NCBI GenBank assembly: GCA_900073065.1 | Contig: FJOG01000051.1 | Location: forward strand, 187,601-202,850 | Origin: Phialocephala subalpina | Lineage: Eukaryota; Ascomycota; Leotiomycetes; Helotiales; Mollisiaceae | DNA: 15,250 nt | Reading direction: 5' to 3' | Shown here: piece after piece, positions 1-8,693 of the stretch | Layout of the letters: each line of letters starts with the position of its first letter | How positions within the stretch are numbered: the stretch's first letter is position 1 | The notes under the pieces: model-generated | Told to the model about the DNA's origin: nothing | The model's input: only the letters and a program-made list of their open reading frames with translations | Databases searched by the model: none | Position numbers and translations under genes: made by a program

Positions 1-1130
1 ATAAATAAAATATAATTATTAATATTAAATTAAAATCTTAATATTTATAATAATTTTTGAATATTCTAATAATTTAAATAAAATATATATTAGAAATAAA
101 TTGAAAATAATTCTAATAAAATTATTATTTAATATATTAAATTGAATTCGAGTTTATATAATATTTCTCCAATTTTAGAATTTATTTTAATATTAATAAA
201 ATATATTTGGTTTATAATATAATATTAAGGAAAATTATTATATAAAAGAAATAATATTAGGATTTAAATTTTATAAATAATATAATATACTTTTTATTTT
301 TATATAAATTTAATTATTATAAAATTAAATTTATTAATAAAATATTAATAATATTATCGAAATATATTAATAAAATTTATATTTTAAAATCTTTTGATTA
401 TAATTATAATAAATAAATAAATAAGATTATAATTAAATTAAAGAAAAAATTATAATTAATTTTAAAAATATAATAAATAAAATTATTATTAATTAATATA
501 TTTATTTCTTTATATTTGTATTTAATTAAAATACTTTATAATAAAAGTTATTAATAATTATTTAAAAGAATTACAAGATATTTATTAATATAATACTTTA
601 ATTTTAAATTTTAAATAAAAATAATAAAAAATTTGAATAATTATAAAATTATTTAAAAGAAAAATATTTAATAAGGAAATTCTAATAATAAAAAGAAAAG
701 AATAGAAATATAATAATAAAAAGAATTTATAAAATAATTAATTATAAGTAATTAATAGAATTAAATAGAAATAAATAATTCGAGCGATTTTATAAATAAG
801 AAAACTATTAAAACTTTTTTAATCAAATAATTAAAAATTAATAATTATTACTTTCAATTATGCAAAATATATATTTAATAGTTTATTAAACGTTAAATAC
901 AAATAATTTAATATTAAATTATATAAAGCGAATATTTAAACGAATTTAATTCTTGGATTAATAAAAATAATATATATATATTAATATTACGATTATTTTA
1001 CAAGTAATTTTCTCGAGATTTGGTTTTATATATAGAAAAAAAATATTATACGAGTTTATTATATATAATATAAATAGTATAATAAAAGTAAGAAAGTTTT
1101 TTATTGGGATTATTAAAAATCAATTGAAAA
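1..1130. repeat. Extreme A/T block, RIP-degraded repeat DNA
   Basis: Almost entirely A and T, with stops in every frame and no gene. The rare G and C that remain are often paired as CG (for example near 148, 357, 780, 926 and 1013), while CA is scarce. That is the expected residue when RIP converts CpA to TpA in repeated fungal DNA. It is probably a transposon graveyard, but no transposon family can be recognised. Organellar DNA is a weaker alternative, because the block grades into nuclear-type spliced genes. Confidence 0.8.
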
Positions 1131-1912
1131 TTTCATTCGTTTTTACGTTGATCTTTAAACTTAGAAGTAAGTCTTTAAGTAAAGAGGGTCTTAATTTGGA
1201 AGAACTAGGGGAACTTATCGCTAATAGAATACGTTTTAAGTAGAGTCCTTCTTACGATTTGCAAAGTAACGAAAGCTACTTTTAGCGCTTGCCGTAATTA
1301 TATTTCTCTACCGCTAGTTTCACCCCTCTTCCTTTTGTGCAAAGAGATAGATTGTCGTGAGAAGTGCGGTATTAAATATTTGGGCGGATTAGTATTTTCT
1401 TTCAAGTAACGCGAAATTATTAGAGTGCTTTACTTGGATTTCTCGTTGACAAGGCTTGCGAGATTATCGACGTGAACGTGTTCTATGTAAGGTTGGAAAC
1501 AGATTTAATGGATATTTATATGTGACAAAGAAGCTTTTTGCACGCACCGGTAGGCGTTTAGCGCTGTTGCAGCGGATGGACTTGGAGATCGGATAAGCTT
1601 TGCTGCTTAGCTTTGATACTAGTTGCCGAATTGCGTCTACCGTGATAAACGCACTTCACTTTATTACCCGAAAGTGGTTAGCAACCTCTTCGATTGAGCG
1701 GATTGGTTCCTATTTACGTCTATATATATATCCGTGTTAAGGAGTGCTTTGTGTCTTCTTTATGTGCGTGGCTCCAGAATCATGATTTGTGTGACTTATC
1801 TAGGCATCTCAGGAGCATAAAGAGGACAAGATATATAGCAATCAGCATATGAGACTTCATGTGATTATCAGAGCGGGCAATAAGATGTCGTATATTCAGT
1901 AAGACGGAATTT
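1131..1912. other. Transition zone, no gene seen
   Basis: The A+T content falls gradually from the left block toward the first gene. Short stretches of ordinary composition appear, such as 1540-1640, but no reading frame of useful length and no recognisable domain. The final part, about 1780-1912, lies just beyond the stop of the DUF6594 gene and is probably its 3' untranslated region. It stays open in the gene's unspliced frame only because an intron is being read through. Confidence 0.6.
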
Positions 1913-2860
1913 CTAGTTGGTAATACTTCCAAGGAACACAACCTGCACACTGGTAAACCTAAGAAGCTTGTCAGAAAGTCCCTCTCTAAACGCTGGAAGA
2001 CCACAAACGCTGCAGTAGCCGCAAAGACTTCAACTCTCTTCGCCGGCGCAATTAAACTCAGAACCAGCGAGAACAGCACTGTAAATACAGCCACCAAGCC
2101 CAACCTGACCCGCATGTTCTTGACACAGTACAGCACAACAACGGAGACGACTGGCAACAGCGCTGAGATGATGGTCCCGATTATGTCCGCAAGTCGTAAC
2201 ACGGTCTTCTCGTCGTAAAAATAAAATTCGTTCTCGGTGTCTGAAGGTGCTCTGAATTGTGAACCAAAGATGTGGTGGTAGAGTTCCAATACACGTTTAC
2301 GCATAAGCCTTGAGAACGAATCGTTTATCGAGTCTGGAGCGACGACGAGAAGATCTTTACCATCAATCCAGACATTACGGTCAGGTCCTGACAGAGCTTG
2401 TTTTCCAAATTTCGGATGTCGGAGCCAGTTTTCGAGAAATTCCAGGTTGCCTGGGTCAGGACGTGAGAAGGTTGCTAGTTGCCGTTGTTGTAAGAGACAC
2501 TCGTCTAAGGTCCTCTTAGTTTCTCCTTACTTCGATGTAGGGATGCTTACTATATTCTTTGAGCTTGTCTCTGATGGCTAGCATGGTATGCCATTGGGCA
2601 CATGAAGGGTTGCCCACTGGTGCGTGGCCTAGGAATTGCCAATTACGTGCGTGACGCAGAATTTTCTCATCCGCTGACTGGATGTCTTCTAAGGTATACT
2701 CTTTCAATTTGTCCTCGAGGGCAATAAGCTCGGCTTGGAGGTAGAGTAGGTTGCGTGAGTTCAAAACTGAGAAGCGCCGGTAGATACTTAGGATCGGGTA
2801 CTTGCCCATGAGGGCTGCAAGTTTAGGGTAGCCTTCCATCAAGTCCTCCTGGTCTTCCAT
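1913..2860 (-). CDS. DUF6594 domain membrane protein, three exons
   Basis: Predicted 283-residue member of the fungal DUF6594 family, whose function is unknown; probably an integral membrane protein. Exons are 2860-2551, 2504-2009 and 1958-1913. Intron 1 (2505-2550, 46 bp) has donor GTAAGC, branch ACTAAG and acceptor TTAG. Intron 2 (1959-2008, 50 bp) has donor GTTTGT, branch CTGAC and acceptor TTAG. Splicing restores the family hallmarks: an N-terminal GYPKLAALM segment, the central LLQQRQL helix, WLRHP near residue 131, and the C-terminal RVEVFAATAAFTSVQVVFLG. Three hydrophobic segments lie near 208-230, 237-256 and 262-279; the last exists only if intron 2 is removed. The start is the first ATG of the conserved segment. 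The gene is intact although it is close to the A/T block. Family assignment is by remembered pattern. Confidence 0.85.
1959..2008 (-). other. Intron 2 of the DUF6594 gene
   Basis: This 50-bp intron has donor GTTTGT, branch CTGAC and acceptor TTAG. Without splicing the frame runs on to 1780 with non-family sequence. With splicing the protein ends in FTSVQVVFLGSITN, which fits the family's usual C-terminus. Confidence 0.8.
2505..2550 (-). other. Intron 1 of the DUF6594 gene
   Basis: This 46-bp intron has donor GTAAGC, branch-like ACTAAG and acceptor TTAG. Removing it joins KEY to NECLLQQ in phase and avoids the TAA at 2516-2518. Confidence 0.85.
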
Positions 2861-3401
2861 GTTGGAATTTGTGAACGTGAGCCAAATTTCGAGACCCCCA
2901 AAAATGAAATCCGATGCAGCTGAACGAGATGAATGAAATGAGAAGTAGGGCGGAGTTTATTCAACGGAAAAGTGGGCGCAGCCTTATCCACTGGTTCGCT
3001 AGGCTGACTGCGGCATTTTACAGCACTTCGTGCCATTGCAGGTGTCTGGCCAATCACCATTGACTACCCCTGACTCGCTGTGAATGGGAATAGCGGCCAC
3101 ACAACGGGACAGCTATTGGAAGACCAGCGTGCAATTTATTGCAAGTTCGAGTTAGCCAGCACCGGTTGTGTGATAATCCCATAATTTTGATTCAGCTATG
3201 CTTCGTATGTTACAATTTATTTCAATTGTGGCTAATCAACCTCAAAAACAAGCGCGGCTTCGTTTCAGCTCTTCCCCAAGTTGAACATGTCTGTCCTCTC
3301 AAATCTAACGCCAGTATTCCACCATTACTGCCCATAGTCTTGGTATCATATCTATACCTTTGAACCCCATACCTATAAAACTACACTTCGGACCCTATAT
3401 C
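2861..3401. other. Intergenic region between two minus-strand genes
   Basis: The part nearest 2861 is the promoter and leader of the DUF6594 gene; read on the minus strand it has the C/T-rich character common in fungal leaders. The part nearest 3401 is the 3' flank of the retropepsin-type gene. Open frames here of about 70 codons show no recognisable domain and look like chance. No clear TATA box was found. Confidence 0.5.
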
Positions 3402-4930
3402 TTACAACACACGTTGATTCGTCTCTTGATACTGCAGAATTCTTAGCTGCTCTTTTCGTCTGGCCTCCTCTTCCATTTCATTCGCTTCCCGGCGAGCTCG
3501 CTCTTCACATTCCACCTTTCCTTTTTTCTCTTCCTCTGCCTAGATCCGCTTCTCTTCTGTCAAACAGTCAGCGCAACTGCAATATGATTGGTGTTGTCTT
3601 CACTAACCTTTTTTCGTAGGGCGAAAACGCAGCATCAACATTCTAGGTACTCTCTTCGGAAAGTACTCTAGGATGAATTCTTCGTTTAATACCATATCGT
3701 AGTCACCTAAGTCATCTACATGACAAAACGTCTTTGTATAAGGACGGCCCTTAGTGTGAGGGTTGTCCATGTCGCCAGAAAAAGTGATCAGGACCTCCTC
3801 AACTAGTCGTATTATTTTTTCTCCTAATGTGACTACAATTTTTGAAGAGCCTGGTATTTTCTGAGGGGTCGCGCCCGCTTCAGTCATTGCCTTCGTGGTG
3901 ATAAGGTTAGGCCCTTCATTTCCAGAATCAAGTAGGACTTTTCCCGTCGCATATTTCCTGGGATCGTCATGCTTGTATATGCGAACTGTTTGCTTGAATC
4001 CTCCCGATCTCCCACATCCAAAGACTATCTTCAGCGCATCTTTGTATGTAATCTTTGGGTGTCGTCGGACCAAATTACAAAGCGCCAAGAAGAAGACCAC
4101 CAAAGCAATACCGCTTATCGAGCCTAACACGATTCCTAGTATTGTGTTGGGAGATATCTTCCCAGTAGCATTTGTGGAGGTGCTCGAAGAGGAAGGCGTG
4201 GACGAAATGATTGATGTTGTTGAAGCGGATGAGTTGACAGAACTCGTATTCGTTGAGGTTGATAGTACGCCATTCTTAACCAGTTTCCACTTACCGGTAG
4301 TGGAATTGAGGGTCGTAGTATTGGTCAGAATCAGGGCGACGTATCCGTCATCAAGGGGCATGGAGCACATCGGGTTGCCTGGATGGTTGGCGTTGATCAA
4401 TTCGAATCCTCCATCGATTGAGTTCTGCAAAATGTCAGGGTCAGAAAATTGAGTCGAAAACAAGAACAGGAGTTTCTGCATCCAATGTAACTCACTACTG
4501 CCCAGGTCTGTAAAGCAGTGTCGTTTCTGGTGTTCATGTACATGATTGTTTCGTGGTAATCGTTGATTGACATTCGATTTCCTGGCCAGCCTTTATTTGA
4601 AATGAAATAGCGACCTTTCGTGTCAGAAGTAAACTGCCAAAGAGCCGTATCCTGCAGTGGCGTACATGATTCGAATCGAACAGGATATGGATCGGCTCCG
4701 TTCGTCCCCAGCATAGCATACAAACAGTTCTCATCTCCCGCCTGCGGTGTAGTCATGGTATAGTATGCATTCGGATCTGGCGCGTTCGAAGAGAGCACCT
4801 GGCGTGAAGGCAAATCTTGGCGAGTCGAGCTCCCCAAAGCAGCGGAAAGGGTGGTTGATTGTCGCATCGGAGCTACGCAGGCGCAATCAAAGAAGACCAG
4901 GACGAGTAGGGTTTTCAGTATTCTTACCAT
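3402..4930 (-). CDS. Membrane protein: beta-trefoil lectin plus retropepsin-like domain
   Basis: Exon 1 is 4930-4496, exon 2 is 4424-3608, and exon 3 starts at 3556 or 3535. The ATG at 4930 opens a signal peptide (MVRILKTLLVLVFF). Residues about 50-195 form three repeats ending in ALWQF, LQTWAV and GKWKLV, as in a ricin-type beta-trefoil. A Ser/Thr-rich stalk with many N-glycosylation sites follows (about 200-232). A transmembrane helix (about 237-262) with basic RRHPK after it places the rest in the cytosol. That part resembles retropepsins: LLDSG at 309-313 carries the candidate catalytic Asp, and DYDMVL near 386 resembles the later DMILG-type strand. With the acceptor at 3557 the protein stops at TAG 3540 (422 aa). 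With the acceptor at 3536 it gains a charged coiled coil and ends at 3402 (461 aa). Protease activity is unproven. The TAG fits a CAG-to-TAG change. Confidence 0.75.
3557..3607 (-). other. Intron 2 of the lectin/retropepsin-like gene, alternative acceptors
   Basis: The donor is GTTAGT at 3607 and the branch is GCTGAC. The first acceptor, GACAG, ends the intron at 3557 (51 bp) and leads within six codons to the TAG at 3540-3542. A second acceptor, GGCAG, ends it at 3536 (72 bp), stays in phase and removes that stop. Branch distance favours the first acceptor; the long open coiled coil behind it favours the second. Confidence 0.6.
4425..4495 (-). other. Intron 1 of the lectin/retropepsin-like gene
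   Basis: This 71-bp intron has donor GTGAGT, two CTGAC-type branch candidates and acceptor TGCAG. It is phase 0 and joins TWAV to NSIDGG, completing the third trefoil repeat and linking it to the stalk and membrane helix. Confidence 0.85.
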
Positions 4931-5789
4931 TTTGTCGAGCAATGCAAGGGGAGACGAAATCTGAAGGAGTAGTGACGTGCTCAGAAGGGAGGAAGCTTGT
5001 TAAGGACAGCACTCACTCGAAGCGGCGATTGCTGCTTGGCCAAACGAATACGGATGAACATAAAAGAAAGAGTACCCGAGAAACTTTGGCCACACTCGGG
5101 CCAAGGTCCCGAAATCTGACAAGCGTTGCGGATGCAACTGCGAGTGCATTTGTTGAGACTGCAACGCGTTTCAGATTTGTTCTCGAAGTAGAAGTAGGGA
5201 CGAGTCTCGCAGAATTATTCAATTTATCCGACACGAATCCTGGCTGGCCGCCCTTGGGCGAGCCTTGGCAGAGCAGCGGAACGCTTGGCATCTCTAAATT
5301 TCTTAGCGCTGCCAGCCAATGGACGACGTAACGTGCCAACTGGTTACCAAAAGTAGAGCCTGACTCCGGTGCTTCAAGAATCACGCTCGAGACCCATGGC
5401 CCTCACGGCCTCACGGGACGGTTTTTCGATCTGCCTTGCCCCTGCTCTCACGTGTCAGTTGACTGGGCTTGCGTGAAGCGGCGTGCCGACGTAGATCAAG
5501 GAAACTACCCCACACAACAGTCAACGCATAGTCGCAATATCGGCAATAAGCCCGCATGAGCGAGCGCGTGCCGACAGTTGCTCCGTTTAAGTTTATCTGA
5601 ATTCCAGGCGTGCCGTGCGACATACGAATGCGAGCTTTCAGAGTTTGGCGACGCTGCATGGTGCCTGGTGCGCCCGAGTCTGCGGCGGATGGATGACATG
5701 CTCGCGTTTTTGCTTCTCGACATTGAGAGGAATCTAATCACTCGAAACTTCGCTTCACAGCCAGGGGCTCGGGTTCCCAAAGCTACTTA
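4931..5789. other. Gene-poor stretch, promoter side of the lectin/retropepsin-like gene
   Basis: Composition is ordinary, not A/T-rich. The part next to 4931 should hold the promoter and leader of the minus-strand gene, but no clear TATA box is seen. Open frames exist on both strands (for example 5013-5381 minus and 5560-5787 plus), none with a recognisable domain. The plus frame at 5560-5787 matters because it would continue past the transposon insertion at 5798-6375 if that element were absent. Confidence 0.45.
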
Positions 5790-5797
5790 GCGATGGA
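5790..5797. repeat. Target-site duplication, left copy
   Basis: GCGATGGA occurs here and again at 6376-6383, immediately outside the two inverted repeats. Length and placement match a transposition footprint. Confidence 0.75.
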
Positions 5798-5884
5798 GGC
5801 GAGTGGTACAGGGGCGCACTGCGTAATTTACAGGGGCGCACTGCGCTGGGCGCAGTGCGACCCCCTAAGAGTTTGAAAAGCTTA
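5798..5884 (+). repeat. Left terminal inverted repeat with nested repeats
   Basis: It begins GGCGAGTGGTAC. A 16-bp unit, ACAGGGGCGCACTGCG, occurs twice in direct order (5808-5823 and 5830-5845). The second copy forms a perfect hairpin with the following CGCAGTGCG: 9-bp arms at 5837-5845 and 5851-5859 with a 5-base loop. Nested subterminal repeats like these are often transposase binding sites; that role is inferred. Confidence 0.85.
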
Positions 5885-6287
5885 GCCTTCTGATTGGGTA
5901 TATATATCCTGATTCTAACTCGAGTCGGCTTTAGAAGTCGGATTCTAAAAGAGAAAATTGAGGCTATTTACATTTATACCCTATGAATTATACTCGACTT
6001 TAAAGGCCAATAGCTTTTTACTCTTAGGAGTAATTTTAAACTCAAAGTATATATATCTTTTATTTAGAGCTTCGATTCTCGAGTAAATAAAAGACATTTT
6101 AATTGCTCGAATTAAAATATTGAAAATATACTTTTAAATAACTTTAAGTTTAATTAAAGTCGAGATAAACTTATAATTACTTGATTGGGACGAGTCTACG
6201 ATTAATGATTTGTGCCTCAAAGAAGAGGATAAGTCTGAGAGATGATAACGCTTTAGGCTTCTACTTCCTCCGCTAATCAAATGCCTT

Positions 6288-6375
6288 TAAGCTTTTCAAA
6301 CTCTTAAGGGGGTGCACTGCGCTGAGCGTAGTGCGCCCCTGTAAAATACGCAGTGCGCCCTTGTACCACTCGCCG
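6288..6375 (-). repeat. Right terminal inverted repeat
   Basis: The reverse complement of 5798-5884 with about eight differences, several of them C/T or G/A, and a one-base offset in the C-run. It ends GTACCACTCGCCG next to the right target duplication. Confidence 0.85.
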
Positions 6376-6383
6376 GCGATGGA
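6376..6383. repeat. Target-site duplication, right copy
   Basis: Second copy of GCGATGGA, paired with 5790-5797. Confidence 0.75.
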
Positions 6384-7196
6384 CGCTACCGTCGCAATTT
6401 GCTGGCTCCAACGGCAACGCGTATTCTGGTTGCTTCGAGCGCCGAAAAGGGGGAAACGCTTGGGGCTGTGCAAGCCACATCGGTATGTGCAATGCATTTC
6501 GATACGGAGAAAACTCTAGAAGCTTTTGTCTGTCCGCTTTATCCCCTACATTTGTGTCGTCAAGCTTTGCCTATACAACAGTAGTTGATTCGTGGTTCTA
6601 GGCGAGAAGGATGGGGGATCAGATGCATGGGGAAAACACCACAAAAGAAAATGGAGACATGAATGACAACGTCCTCTACGAAACTCAAAAAGTAGTCATG
6701 ATGGGGTGATGCGCCAATCTCCTAGCAACTTCATCGACTAGTCAACACCTTGAGCGCGGTCTCTGCGCACTCGAATGGACTAAGAGCCTTTGCAGGTAAT
6801 AGGCTCAATAGGGAATATGGAATCCGCGATGTCATCGTGGGGAAAAGTTTGGTGCTGTGCACGCGCTGGGGAGTGGATTTATACATTGATTTCTGGGCTG
6901 GATAACGATGGAGTTACGCTGAGTCCTCTCTGCGGGCGTGTTTACGTACTCTGTTCGACGGATCCATACATCCTGTAGACATCAATATTACACCCATTTT
7001 GCTATCCTGATCGCTGCCCGCGAATCCTCTCATTCAACAACATATATTGATTGACCTTCTATGATATTGTACCTTCTAACTTCTACATTTTTCATGAACT
7101 TGACCTAGTACATGCCATCTGGCTGTTGGTCACAGTCCTCCCTTCTAAGTATTCCCACCGTTCGTAAAATTCGTCGATGGGAGGTTGTTGGAATCA
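6384..7196. other. No recognisable gene
   Basis: Composition is ordinary. Overlapping short frames occupy 6384-6601 but none has a known domain. A 33-codon ATG frame at 6611-6712 (plus, MGDQMHGENTTKENGDMNDN) has a plausible look but no other support. From about 6990 to 7190 the sequence becomes more A/T-rich. The edge at 7196 is where the NLR fragment ends abruptly. Confidence 0.4.
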
Positions 7197-8110
7197 GGCA
7201 GTCCCGGCATCGATGGTCGACTGTGTCAACTCATCAATAATTCCGCAGAGCAGCATCGTCTTGCCCTTGCCGGGATCGCCCTTGATCCAGAGCAGCCGGC
7301 TCTGTTCGTCCTGACGCCAGCGTTGGAAGTCGGTGTTGTCGAGGATCCAGCGGTACGAGTCCTTCAGAAGGCCACCCTTAGTCTATTCGATACGTTTCTT
7401 GTCAAAGCGAAGATCGGTTGTTCGCAAGTCCTATAGACAGCGCTAGGTCTCGAGGTCGGAAAGATGCCGCTGGCTTTGATTATCTGCCCAGGAAAGGAGT
7501 CAGTCAGGCACTGTACTTGTCAGTCTAGGAGTTGATTTGAGAACTATTTATGAACACACTAGTCATGTTGATAGTCTGTTTGTATAATTTGCCTTGTTCA
7601 CAACGTCAAATCTAGACATGATCTCGCATCATGCTATTCCTTACTGCCAAAATGCATGCTTATTGCCTTATAGTTTTTCAGAGTCCCTGGACCCAAGTGC
7701 GCAATATTGTCACCACCACCGTGATGTGTTTGGATGACACCCCTAGCCTCGTCCGGGAGAGAGGAAGGCATTTCGTTCATTTGCTTGGTCGCCTCTTCGA
7801 TCTCCTTCACTTGGGCTTCGGTAGCGGTTCCCATCAGCCTCTCGCATGCAAGCACTTGGATGTCCTTTAATATCCCTTCCATCAAACACTCCACTTTGCC
7901 CTCTTTCCCTAATGTACCTAGGGCTTTCTTGTATCGGTCGTACCACTTGTCGTCATCCTTCCGAATAACTTTCTGGAATATTTCCTGGAGCTTCTCGGCC
8001 TTCACCTTGCATGACTTCAGATTGTGTTCCAATGCCTCCTCTGCCGTCTCGTCGAGCCCTGTGCCCTTGCTTTAGCGCTGTGGAGGATTTCGATGACTAC
8101 ACAGATTCTC
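7197..8110 (-). pseudogene. Truncated NACHT-type NLR (STAND) receptor remnant
   Basis: Fungal NLRs are STAND NTPases linked to non-self recognition and heterokaryon incompatibility. The frame at 8032-7634 holds the end of the NACHT-associated N-terminal domain (KVIRKDDDKWYDRYKKALG, then ACERLMGTATEAQVKEIEEA) and a glycine-rich linker (HHGGGDNIAHLGPGT). A separate frame at 7440-7197 holds the pre-NACHT and Walker A region: DLRTTD, TKGGLLKDSYRWIL, RLLWIKGDPGKGKTMLL and CGIIDEL. About 200 bp of intron-like or degenerate DNA separates them. TAG stops at 7383-7385 and at two sites just upstream (LET-stop-RCL-stop-DLRTT) stand where Gln would suit the family. Frameshifts near 8055-8110 break the extreme N-terminus (VVIEILHSAK is still visible). 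The rest of NACHT and any C-terminal repeats are missing beyond the TGA at 7194-7196. Confidence 0.85.
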
Positions 8111-8693
8111 CAATCCATGGAAAGAATCGGGTGGTGTAAATTTGCGGGCGAGGAACTCTCAATCATTATCGAGAGCCACAAGTTCACCACTTCGGCGGAC
8201 CACTAAGCAGACGGGACACGTGGGAATCTTGGAAGCTTATCATCACAAATACAAGTGTAAGTAATGTCTTCAACGCCAAAGAGACAATTAAGAGAATAGA
8301 AAGGGCAGTGGAGAAAAAGTAGACTTCTAACAATCGAATAGAAATATATCTCAGACTGGTAATGAAACTTTTACAGGACAGTTGCTCAGTTAGATTGGGC
8401 CTTTTTACCCTGGGATATTCTTTCCGGAGTTGAGGACCCTGCAGGAGCTATCCCAATGTTACAATAACTATGCACGCCCCAGAGTGTTGGTATTCATCTT
8501 CCCAGACAATGTTATACTACATTTCCGACTTTAAGAGGCTAGTGTCCTATCAGAAACTGCAAAGATTCACAACGTCTACAAGGAAGTGTTTTCTCATACT
8601 ATAGCACTAGATTTTTCCAACCATGAGCAGAGGTCGTTCGTCTCCAGCGCATAATTTACATTTGAGCGTCTCGTTCAGTGCTAGGCGCTATGC
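8111..8693. other. Intergenic, possible NLR 5' remnant
   Basis: From 8111 to about 8205 the minus strand keeps faint NLR-like pieces (PDSFHGLEN) in broken frame. The rest, to 8693, holds no frame of interest. It would be the 3' flank of the aldehyde dehydrogenase pseudogene. No repeat or RNA gene was seen. Confidence 0.4.

Larger units (their letters stand above)
5798..6375. mobile_element. Non-autonomous TIR element, 578 bp, MITE-like
   Basis: Two inverted copies of about 87 bp (5798-5884 and 6288-6375) match at roughly nine of ten positions and enclose about 400 bp of A/T-rich, non-coding DNA. The 8-bp sequence GCGATGGA lies directly outside both ends (5790-5797 and 6376-6383), as a target-site duplication would. 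An 8-bp duplication suggests hAT or a Mutator-like family; the long inverted repeats lean toward Mutator-like. The terminal base is uncertain by one position. No transposase is encoded, so movement would need one supplied elsewhere. The interior looks RIP-altered while the GC-rich ends survive. Confidence 0.82.

Noticed and set aside
1..1130. Mitochondrial DNA or a replication origin because of the extreme A+T
   Set aside because: No mitochondrial gene is readable, and the block grades into nuclear spliced genes; CG-paired residues point to RIP.
2310..2519. Plus-strand frame opposite exon 2 of the DUF6594 gene
   Set aside because: It is the complement of a better-supported spliced gene and has no domain of its own.
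2839..3060. Minus-strand frame overlapping the DUF6594 start
   Set aside because: It runs through the promoter and leader in another frame, with no recognisable sequence.
3895..4452. Long plus-strand frame, 185 codons
   Set aside because: It is antisense to the lectin/retropepsin-like exon; the Ser/Thr-rich stalk on the other strand produces its acidic, valine-rich sequence.
4765..5331. Plus-strand frame of 188 codons
   Set aside because: Its first part is antisense to exon 1 of the minus-strand gene, and the rest shows no domain and covers the promoter side.
5578..5790. Possible histidine acid phosphatase or phytase fragment (CRATYECELSEFGDAAWC)
   Set aside because: There is only a vague spacing of Cys, Glu and Trp-Cys; the RHGxRxP motif and other hallmarks are absent.
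7185..7436. Plus-strand frame of 83 codons
   Set aside because: It is the complement of the NLR Walker A region, which is unmistakable on the minus strand.
7734..8075. Plus-strand frame of 113 codons
   Set aside because: It is antisense to the NLR N-terminal domain remnant.
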